Shown: positions 1 through 5,198 of the stretch, piece after piece
Numbering within the stretch: position 1 is the first letter of the stretch
How the letters are laid out: the number at the start of each line of letters is the position of its first letter
Origin: JBGMEA01 sp964444065
GTDB lineage: Bacteria > Bacillota > Clostridia > Eubacteriales > Anaerofustaceae
Length of the DNA: 5,198 nt
Assembly (NCBI GenBank): GCA_964444065.1
Contig: CAYUFL010000071.1
Coordinates: 1-5,198, forward strand
Direction of reading: 5' to 3'
Program-made: the position numbers and the translations under genes
Notes under the pieces: model-generated
What the model was told of the DNA's origin: nothing
Databases searched by the model: none
Seen by the model: only the letters and a program-made list of their open reading frames with translations

Positions 1-1140
1 CATCGGCATGGATTGGCAGAAGGCGCTGTCGGTCACCAATGGCGACGAACAGCTTCTGCGCCACCTGCTCAGACGGAAACAGATTTCTTTAAGAATATCG
101 ACAACGTTTATGGGCTGCTTCAGATAGATGCTGTGGAGATGGAATTCGGGTACAGTCTGATTCCTTTGGTGGATGAAAGCCGGGGCAGCAGTTTTATTGA
201 CAGAGTGATTTCCTTCCGCAAACAGTTTGCACTCGAGATGGGGTATGTCATTCCCCCTGTACGCTTGAAAGATAACGGATTTTTAAGTCCGAATCAATAT
301 ATTGTAAAGTTAAAGGGAGAAGAAATCACGCGCGGCGAGGTGCTCATCGATTATTATCTGGCGCTTGATCCCGGCAATTTGTCCGGACTGATCGACGGAA
401 TTGATGCGGTCGAACCTGCCTACGGTATACCAAGCAAATGGATTTCGCAGGACAAAAAAGAGCTGGCGGAAATTTACGGATATACCGTTATTGATCCTCT
501 TTCCGTTGTCATCACACATTTGTCCGAAGTGATCAAAAAACACGCATATGAACTGCTCTCGCGGCAAGACGTCAGTCAGCTGCTGGACAATGTGAAAAAA
601 TTCAACGCACCGCTTGTGGATGAGGTGGTGCCGGGTATCATTTCTTTCAGTAATTTACAGAAGGTACTGTCTAATTTGCTCAAAGAAAGTGTCCCCATTC
701 GAGATATGGAAACAATATTGGAGACGATATCGGATTACGCAACCAATGTGCGGGATACGGAAATGCTTACGGAACATATCCGACAATCGCTCAGACGTAC
801 CATTACACGCAAATGGTCGGAAGGCGGGCAGATTAAAGTCATCACACTCGACAGCGAAGTGGAACGGACAATACTCAACGCAATCAGTAAAAACGGGCAG
901 GAAACGGTGTTGGCACTGGATCCGATGATTATGCAAAAAATCATCATCAAACTGAAAGATTGCATCATCAAAGTCAAGGACATCATTAATGTGCCGATCA
1001 TTCTAACTTCTCCTGTTGTAAGAATTTATTTCAGCAGAATGTTGGAACAGTTTTATCAGGATGCGGTGGTGCTGTCATTCAGTGAGCTGGATGTACATAC
1101 GCAGATACAAGCGGTCGCCAATCTGGCGCTCGAAGACTAA
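1..1140 (+). CDS. flhA: Flagellar biosynthesis protein FlhA, C-terminal half (5' partial)
   Basis: FlhA is the integral-membrane export-gate component of the flagellar type III secretion system. Its cytoplasmic domain docks chaperone-substrate complexes and helps switch export from rod/hook to filament subunits (family knowledge). About 379 residues are visible, against roughly 680-700 for the whole family, so the N-terminal membrane half lies upstream of the window. What remains is a short linker followed by the cytoplasmic domain. Recognisable family blocks are FGYSLIPLVDE near the start of the domain, RGEVLIDYYLAL, PAYGIPSKWI, ITHLSEVIKKHAYELLSRQ, and PLVDEVVPGIIS followed by VPIRDMETILETISDYA. 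The frame is open from base 1. A TTG at 13 and later ATGs are internal and are not taken as the true start. The stop is TAA at 1138-1140, with the sigma factor gene 38 nt downstream. The first ~20 residues do not look like FlhA and are GC-rich (see findings). The family call is very secure; only the 5' edge is uncertain. Confidence 0.95.
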   Translation, partial: HRHGLAEGAVGHQWRRTASAPPAQTETDFFKNIDNVYGLLQIDAVEMEFGYSLIPLVDESRGSSFIDRVISFRKQFALEMGYVIPPVRLKDNGFLSPNQYIVKLKGEEITRGEVLIDYYLALDPGNLSGLIDGIDAVEPAYGIPSKWISQDKKELAEIYGYTVIDPLSVVITHLSEVIKKHAYELLSRQDVSQLLDNVKKFNAPLVDEVVPGIISFSNLQKVLSNLLKESVPIRDMETILETISDYATNVRDTEMLTEHIRQSLRRTITRKWSEGGQIKVITLDSEVERTILNAISKNGQETVLALDPMIMQKIIIKLKDCIIKVKDIINVPIILTSPVVRIYFSRMLEQFYQDAVVLSFSELDVHTQIQAVANLALED

Positions 1141-1168
1141 TTTCAATATCTAACAATGAATCTCAGAT

Positions 1169-1172
1169 GGAG
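1169..1172 (+). promoter_or_regulatory. Ribosome binding site deciding the sigma factor start
   Basis: GGAG lies 6 nt upstream of the ATG at 1179. The upstream in-frame ATG at 1167 has only A/T-rich, CAATATCTAAC-like sequence before it and no purine-rich site. This favours 1179 as the start, which shortens the protein by four residues. Confidence 0.5.
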
Positions 1173-1178
1173 TCGGAA

Positions 1179-1955
1179 ATGCAAGAGAATTACGAAGCGA
1201 AGAATAATGACGAGGAGTTATGGATTGAATATGAACGGACCAAAAGTATTGAGATCCGTAATTATTTTGTGGAAAAATTCTCCTATCTCGCAAAATATAT
1301 CGCAACGAAAACCACCGGCGGGTACCAACATTTCAATCATTTTGAGGATGTGGTGCATGAAGGGGTAATCGCACTGGTCGATGCAGTGGAAAAATTTGAT
1401 ATCAAGAAGAACATCAAATTCGAAACGTATGCTTCCATAAAAATAAAGGGAGCGATCATCGATTATATCCGGAAACAGGATCTGTTTTCAAGAAGGGTGA
1501 AAAAAATTGCGCGCAATTTAAACGATGCCGTAACGGAATTTATTCAACAGTGCGGCAAAATTCCCTCCAACGAAGAATTGTCAAAACTGATGGGTATCAG
1601 CATGGAGACGCTCGAAAAGATGCAATATGAAACACATTCCCTACAAATCCTTTCTTTCGAAGAACTTGCTTACGAAAACGGTGTAAAGAATCTGGACTTG
1701 GATCCGGTCAGCCTGCCGAATATAACGGGACCCGAAGCCGAAATGGAAAAGAAAGAAATGACAGACGTGCTCGCGCAGAGTATCACGCATTTAAAGGAAA
1801 ATGAGCAGATTGTGATCTCGCTTTACTATAAAGACGGACTGAAAATCAAAGAGATTGCGGAGGTGCTGGATATCAGCAGTTCGCGAGTTTCACAGATTCA
1901 CTCGAGTGCATTGCAAAAATTAAAAAATATTATGGGAAATTATATGCAGGTTTAA
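1179..1955 (+). CDS. fliA: Flagellar RNA polymerase sigma factor, sigma-28 type (FliA/SigD/WhiG family)
   Basis: This is an alternative sigma factor that directs RNA polymerase to late flagellar and chemotaxis promoters. It is 258 aa from the ATG at 1179, or 262 aa from 1167; the former has the better ribosome binding site. Both lengths are normal for FliA/SigD. Region 2 spans about residues 14-105. It has a core-binding/-10 recognition segment containing HFEDVVHEGVIALVDAVEKF and then FETYASIKIKGAIIDYIRKQ. Region 3 (about 101-180) includes IPSNEELSKLMGISMETLEK. Region 4 (about 195-250) carries the helix-turn-helix, with IKEIAEVLDISSSRVSQIHS as the -35 recognition part. All three regions, without region 1, fit group 3 sigma factors. 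The setting between flhA and rod genes supports the flagellar assignment over a sporulation or stress sigma. No FlgM anti-sigma gene is in the window. The symbol could equally be sigD or whiG. Confidence 0.93.
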   Translation: MQENYEAKNNDEELWIEYERTKSIEIRNYFVEKFSYLAKYIATKTTGGYQHFNHFEDVVHEGVIALVDAVEKFDIKKNIKFETYASIKIKGAIIDYIRKQDLFSRRVKKIARNLNDAVTEFIQQCGKIPSNEELSKLMGISMETLEKMQYETHSLQILSFEELAYENGVKNLDLDPVSLPNITGPEAEMEKKEMTDVLAQSITHLKENEQIVISLYYKDGLKIKEIAEVLDISSSRVSQIHSSALQKLKNIMGNYMQV

Positions 1956-1978
1956 CAGAAACTTGCCGATACTACAAT

Positions 1979-1984
1979 AAGGAG
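1979..1984 (+). promoter_or_regulatory. Ribosome binding site of the first rod gene
   Basis: AAGGAG sits 7 nt before the ATG at 1992. It is a strong site and fixes the start of the FlgF-like gene. A GCCGATAC motif lies just upstream at 1965-1972 (see findings). Confidence 0.8.
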
Positions 1985-1991
1985 AACTGTT

Positions 1992-2729
1992 ATGAACCGT
2001 GGATTTTATACTTTGGGTTCCGGAATGCTGACCAACAATCGCTCTCTGAGCGCAATCAGCAACAATCTTGCCAACCTGACCACAATCGGTTATAAAAAAA
2101 GCCAGATTCAGTCTGCCACGTTCGGAGATATGCTGATGTATCGTCTCGATGACGACACAACCGAGATCGGCAGCGTATCAAAACTTCGTTCTGCAACGGA
2201 AAGTTATACCATCCATTCTCAAGGAACACTGGACACAACGGATCGCACATTGGATTTTGCGGTATCGGGCTCCGGTTTTTTCGAGGTTCAGTCGGAAGAC
2301 GGTGTTGTCTATACCAGAAACGGAAATTTCAGCCTTGACGCAGAGGGCTATCTTACTTTGAATAATGTCGGACGCGTGCTCGGAACCGACGGACAGCCGA
2401 TCCGGCTCGGGACGGATGATTTTGAAGCAGACAGTGCAGGAAATCTCTTTGTTGATTCAGTTAAAGTGGGGCAGTTGGCTGTTGCGGATTTTGCCGATTA
2501 CACCTCTTTGGTCAGCGTGAACGAAGGCATGTACGGCGCAAACGGGCAGCAAAGTATTGCTTCGGATGCTGCAATCTCATGGAAAACATTGGAACTTTCA
2601 AATGCTGATGCTGCAGAAGAAATGACAAATGCAATTGCGGTGCAGCGAAATTTACAGGCTTGCGCGCAGGCATTGCAGATATATGACAATAATCTTGCCA
2701 AAGCCGTAGCGGAAATAGGCAAAGTATAA
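1992..2729 (+). CDS. Flagellar hook-basal body (rod) protein, FlgF/FlhO-like
   Basis: This is a structural subunit of the flagellar rod, exported by the flagellar type III system without a cleaved signal peptide. It has 245 residues, close to proteobacterial FlgF (about 250) and shorter than the FlhO/FlhP pair of Bacillus (about 270). The N-terminal rod domain reads MNRGFYTLGSGML, then SAISNNLANLTTIGYKKS, the family signature of an asparagine pair followed by T-x-GYK. The middle has LDFAVSGSGFFEVQ and VVYTRNGNFSLDAEGYLTL, the usual GFF-V-Q and TRxGxF-D-xG blocks. The C-terminal rod helix runs from LELSNADAAEEM through IAVQRNLQACAQALQIYDNN. It lies 36 nt after the sigma gene and 36 nt before a second family member. 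The MNRG start resembles FlgF, while the TRNGNFSLD block is shared with FlgG, so no exact symbol is given; flhO would be the Bacillus-style name. The family is certain, the subtype less so. Confidence 0.92.
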   Translation: MNRGFYTLGSGMLTNNRSLSAISNNLANLTTIGYKKSQIQSATFGDMLMYRLDDDTTEIGSVSKLRSATESYTIHSQGTLDTTDRTLDFAVSGSGFFEVQSEDGVVYTRNGNFSLDAEGYLTLNNVGRVLGTDGQPIRLGTDDFEADSAGNLFVDSVKVGQLAVADFADYTSLVSVNEGMYGANGQQSIASDAAISWKTLELSNADAAEEMTNAIAVQRNLQACAQALQIYDNNLAKAVAEIGKV

Positions 2730-2750
2730 ATTTGATTCAACAGAGCAGGA

Positions 2751-2758
2751 AAGGAAGG
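2751..2758 (+). promoter_or_regulatory. Ribosome binding site of the second rod gene
   Basis: AAGGAAGG lies 7 nt before the ATG at 2766. It is purine-rich with one mismatch to AAGGAGG, and it supports that start. Confidence 0.7.
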
Positions 2759-2765
2759 CAATAAA

Positions 2766-3473
2766 ATGATTAATTCCTTTTACACGGCGGCGACCGGTGC
2801 AATTCAACTTCAGTACGGCGTCGATATCATAGCAAACAATGTCGCGAATATGAACAACAGCGGATACAAATCGTCCGATATGACATTTGCGGATTTGATT
2901 CATACCAATATTCGTGATTCGGGGGAAACAGACAGTGTGTTGCAGAACGGGCATGGAACAAGACTGGCGAACACATCGACTTCATTCGAACAAGGTGCTG
3001 TGGGATCCACAGGGAATCTGTCCGATTTTGCAATTTCAGGCGATGGCTTTTTCGCGGTTCAGACGGATGATGGTATTAAATACACCCGAACAGGAAGCGC
3101 GCTGCTTTCATTGGGTGATGACGGGCAAATGTATTTAAGTTCGACGCTCGGAGGACGCTTACTCGACGAAAACAATCAGCTGATTATTGTTACTGATTTG
3201 GACACGCAACAGTTCAATCTCGGAGTATTTACATTTGAAAACGAGGATGGGTTACTTCGCGACGGCAGTAACTTTTTTGTGACAAGCACCACTTCCGGGG
3301 CAATCAGCTTATCGGAAAATGCAGAAGTAAAACAGGGATATTTGGAAGCATCTTCCGTTGACCTGGCCGGCGAAATGGCAAATTTGATCCAATATCAAAA
3401 AGCATTCAGCTTTAACTCCAAAATGGTTCAAATGGCGGATGAAGTGATGCAGACGGTAAACAATCTACGTTAA
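2766..3473 (+). CDS. Flagellar hook-basal body (distal rod) protein, FlgG/FlhP-like
   Basis: This is a second rod-family subunit of 235 residues, shorter than typical FlgG (about 260). The N-terminal helix reads MINSFYTAATGAIQLQYGVD, then IIANNVANMNNSGYKSSDMT. The usual NVNTTGYK stretch is here NMNNSGYK, so the threonine before the glycine is replaced. NGHGTRLANTSTSFEQGAVG followed by LSDFAISGDGFFAVQ matches the FlgG pattern of a GxG stretch, FxQG, then D-x-AI-G-GFF. IKYTRTGSALLSLGDDG is the next block. The C-terminus, LEASSVDLAGEMANLIQYQK and then MADEVMQTVNNLR, closely matches FlgG ends. It is a tandem paralogue of the gene before it; the pair recalls the flhO-flhP pair of Bacillus. The FlgG-like ending and GxG block suggest this is the FlgG equivalent, but assignment from sequence alone is not firm. 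The fapA start follows 15 nt after the stop, which suggests co-translation or at least co-transcription. Confidence 0.92.
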   Translation: MINSFYTAATGAIQLQYGVDIIANNVANMNNSGYKSSDMTFADLIHTNIRDSGETDSVLQNGHGTRLANTSTSFEQGAVGSTGNLSDFAISGDGFFAVQTDDGIKYTRTGSALLSLGDDGQMYLSSTLGGRLLDENNQLIIVTDLDTQQFNLGVFTFENEDGLLRDGSNFFVTSTTSGAISLSENAEVKQGYLEASSVDLAGEMANLIQYQKAFSFNSKMVQMADEVMQTVNNLR

Positions 3474-3479
3474 TCGAAA

Positions 3480-3483
3480 GAGG
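3480..3483 (+). promoter_or_regulatory. Ribosome binding site of fapA, tight spacing
   Basis: GAGG within AAAGAGGGTAGG lies 5 nt before the ATG at 3489, in the 15-nt gap after the rod gene. The short spacing and weaker match, compared with the other sites in the window, hint at a lower or coupled translation rate; that is inference. Confidence 0.5.
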
Positions 3484-3488
3484 GTAGG

Positions 3489-5009
3489 ATGAACGAAGAG
3501 AATTTAAATGACGATTACTTGGATACGCAACTGGAGACAGACCAGGATACCGATGCTGATTTGTTGGAAACAGTTGAGCTTCCCCCGCAGGATCCGTTGA
3601 TTAAAGTACAGGTTCCGGGAGATAAGCTCTCGGCATTGCTTTCTGTATACATTTTTGAGGATGGACAAAGAGTGCCTTGCGAAGATATTTGCACTGCTTT
3701 GACGGAAAACGGAATTGTATACGGAATTATGGAGGATCGTATCCGTACCTACTGCGAAACTGCGAACTATGATGCGCCGCTTCTTGCTGCGCAAGGACTG
3801 GCTGCGCAAAGGGGCAGAGACGCAGAAATCATTCATTATTTTGAGTGCGACAGAGAACTAAAGCCCAAAGAGCGGGCAGACGGAACCATTGACTTTCATG
3901 ATATGGATTGTGTTCAGAACGTCGATAAAGATCAGGTGCTCAGTTACAAAACCGCTCCGAGCGAAGGGGTAGAAGGTTTTGACGTGTACGGTGTTAAAAT
4001 TTCTGCGATTCCGGGGAAAGACTTGAACTTTAACATAGGTGAGAATGTATATGTCTCTGAAGATGGAAGCAGTGTATTGGCTGCGATTGACGGATATGTG
4101 GAGATAAAAAACAACCGAATTTCTGTACGTAATATTTTTACTGTGAAAGAAGATGTTGATGCGAGTACGGGTAATATCGATGTGAACGGTGCGCTTGTGA
4201 TCAAGGGCGATGTGCGTGAGGGATTTCGCGTGAAGGCAAAAGGTGATATAGCCATTCGCGGTATGGTGGAAGGTGCTGTGATTGAATCGGAAGGTTCAAT
4301 CAGTATCGGAGAAGGAATCAATGGAATGAACCGCGGAAAAATTATATGCAAGGGTGATCTGCACAGTCGGTTTATTGAAAATGCGCAGGTGGAATGCGAA
4401 AGCGACGTGCACGCCGATGCGATTATTAATTCCAATGTCAGTGCGTGCGGATCGATCATTCTGAAAAGTCAGCGTTCCTGTATCCGCGGGGGCGTATATC
4501 AAGCAGGGCTGATGATTTATGCCGGAGATATCGGAACGTCAAAAAATATACCGACCGTATTGGCCATCGGCTCTTCCGAAGTAAACGATGCAGTGCTGGG
4601 GGAAGAGAAAAATGAGCAAAATGAATTGATCAGATCAAAAAAGCGCGAATTGCGTCAAACAGAAAAAGACCTGGCAACTGCGGAAAAAACCTTGCAGCAG
4701 CTTTTTTCGGCAGAAGATTTGCCCGATAAAAAAACACTGATCCGAACATTATTGATGAAGAAAAATCTGATGAACGATATACTCCGAAAACTCAAAACCG
4801 AAATAGACGCGCTTGAAGAAGTGAAACAGAAGGAAAAGCATGATCTGAGCGATTATAAGGTGGTCGCGATCGGTACCGCTTATCCCGGTACAAAACTGTT
4901 TATTTCGGCGTATAATTATGAATTGAAGCAACCATATCAATACAGTAAATTTCAGATTCAGGACGGATATATCATCCCGAATGTACTGAACCCGGGAGAC
5001 AAACTGTAG
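3489..5009 (+). CDS. fapA: FapA family (DUF342) flagellar assembly protein A
   Basis: This 506-residue protein has the full DUF342/FapA layout. Residues 1-35 form an acidic, low-complexity tail with no lysine or arginine before K39. Residues ~36-215 are the N-terminal DUF342 domain, with SEGVEGFDVYGVKI, IPGKDLNFNIGENVYVS and AAIDGYVEI. Residues ~224-370 form a repeating beta-helix seen as GNIDVNGALVIKGDV, GFRVKAKGDIAIRGMVEGA, GSISIGEGINGMNRG and CIRGGVYQAG. Residues ~372-450 are charged and heptad-like, predicted coiled coil. The last ~50 residues hold VVAIGTAYPGTKLFISAYNY, typical of the family C-terminus. In Vibrio vulnificus, FapA interacts with the glucose-specific phosphotransferase protein EIIA-Glc and affects flagellation and polar placement. 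Whether that holds for Clostridia is not shown by this sequence. No membrane segment or signal peptide is visible, so it is likely cytoplasmic. Its place between rod genes and cheC supports a motility role. The molecular function remains poorly defined. Confidence 0.9.
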   Translation: MNEENLNDDYLDTQLETDQDTDADLLETVELPPQDPLIKVQVPGDKLSALLSVYIFEDGQRVPCEDICTALTENGIVYGIMEDRIRTYCETANYDAPLLAAQGLAAQRGRDAEIIHYFECDRELKPKERADGTIDFHDMDCVQNVDKDQVLSYKTAPSEGVEGFDVYGVKISAIPGKDLNFNIGENVYVSEDGSSVLAAIDGYVEIKNNRISVRNIFTVKEDVDASTGNIDVNGALVIKGDVREGFRVKAKGDIAIRGMVEGAVIESEGSISIGEGINGMNRGKIICKGDLHSRFIENAQVECESDVHADAIINSNVSACGSIILKSQRSCIRGGVYQAGLMIYAGDIGTSKNIPTVLAIGSSEVNDAVLGEEKNEQNELIRSKKRELRQTEKDLATAEKTLQQLFSAEDLPDKKTLIRTLLMKKNLMNDILRKLKTEIDALEEVKQKEKHDLSDYKVVAIGTAYPGTKLFISAYNYELKQPYQYSKFQIQDGYIIPNVLNPGDKL

Positions 5010-5029
5010 CACATCAATATTCGCAAATT

Positions 5030-5036
5030 AGGGAGG
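5030..5036 (+). promoter_or_regulatory. Ribosome binding site of cheC
   Basis: AGGGAGG lies 8 nt before the ATG at 5045. It is the strongest ribosome binding site in the window and settles the start of the truncated cheC reading frame. Confidence 0.8.
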
Positions 5037-5044
5037 CGGTCAAA

Positions 5045-5198
5045 ATGTCAATTGAAAATCTGGAACAATTAAACGCAACACATATCGATGTATTGCGGGA
5101 AGTAGGCAATATCGGAGCCGGAAATGCTGCGACATCGCTTTCTGCAATGTTGGATCGTACGGTCGATATGTCCACCCCCAGTGTAAAAATTTTGGATA
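5045..5198 (+). CDS. cheC: CheY-P phosphatase CheC, N-terminal fragment (3' partial)
   Basis: Only 51 codons are present before the window ends; CheC proteins are usually about 200 residues. The translation begins MSIENLEQLNATHIDVLREV and continues NIGAGNAATSLSAML. It contains the CheC phosphatase signature D/S-x3-E-x2-N-x22-P exactly: D15, E19, N22 and P45, with 22 residues between N22 and P45. CheC dephosphorylates CheY-P and, with the deamidase CheD, forms part of an adaptation system in Gram-positive bacteria (family knowledge). FliY shares the motif but carries an N-terminal CheY-binding stretch and a C-terminal SpoA domain. Here the motif starts only 14 residues from the initiator, which favours CheC. 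CheX is less likely because its active site is placed differently. Whether the second active site typical of CheC is present cannot be seen. cheD is the expected next gene downstream. Confidence 0.88.
   Translation, partial: MSIENLEQLNATHIDVLREVGNIGAGNAATSLSAMLDRTVDMSTPSVKILD

Noticed and set aside
614..928. 104-codon + strand frame within flhA
   Set aside because: It is contained in the conserved FlhA domain and has a Cys/Arg/Trp-rich shadow composition.
1167..1178. ATG at 1167 as the sigma factor start
   Set aside because: It is in frame and possible, but has no ribosome binding site. The ATG at 1179 has GGAG at a 6-nt spacing, so it is preferred; the difference is four residues.
1156..1368. 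Short + strand frame starting at an ATG at 1156, ahead of the sigma gene
   Set aside because: It overlaps the sigma factor gene in another frame, is rich in basic residues and shows no domain; it is a shadow.
3944..4459. Antisense open frame of 171 codons opposite fapA
   Set aside because: It lies wholly inside the well-supported fapA frame, has a serine/proline/isoleucine-rich composition typical of a reverse-complement shadow, and resembles no family I recognise.
5010..5044. Possible terminator between fapA and cheC
   Set aside because: No inverted repeat with a following T-run is visible; the gap holds mainly the cheC ribosome binding site.

Overview
This window is one strand of a flagellar/chemotaxis operon, most likely from a member of the Clostridia (Bacillota). 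The reasons are strong AGGAGG-type ribosome binding sites, moderate GC with A/T-rich codon use, short FlhO/FlhP-type rod proteins, a FapA (DUF342) gene and a CheC-type CheY-P phosphatase. I cannot place it more finely. All genes are on the + strand. No rRNA, tRNA, CRISPR array, mobile element or repeat was seen, and no gap between genes exceeds 40 bases.

Layout: (1) 1-1140, the C-terminal half of flhA, the export-gate protein of the flagellar type III secretion system, cut by the window start. (2) 1179-1955, a flagellar sigma-28 (FliA/SigD/WhiG-type) sigma factor. (3) 1992-2729 and 2766-3473, two tandem short paralogues of the FlgF/FlgG rod/hook-basal-body family. (4) 3489-5009, fapA, a DUF342 beta-helix/coiled-coil protein. 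(5) 5045-5198, the first 51 codons of cheC, cut by the window end. Gaps are 15-38 nt. I found no hairpin-plus-T-run terminator in any of them, so the block is probably one transcription unit, or part of a longer fla/che operon.

How it fits together: FlhA helps export the rod and hook subunits, the two FlgF/FlgG-like proteins build the distal rod region, and the sigma factor turns on late genes once the hook-basal body is complete. FapA is an accessory factor linked to flagellar assembly. CheC begins the chemotaxis part of the cluster by removing phosphate from CheY-P.

I found no clearly new system here; this is a fairly ordinary motility operon. The points worth a second look are the absence of flhF/flhG between flhA and the sigma gene, an anomalous GC-rich first ~75 bases that could be a contig-edge chimera, a sigma-28-like -10 motif between the sigma gene and the first rod gene, the very acidic N-terminus of FapA, and the short, divergent rod proteins.
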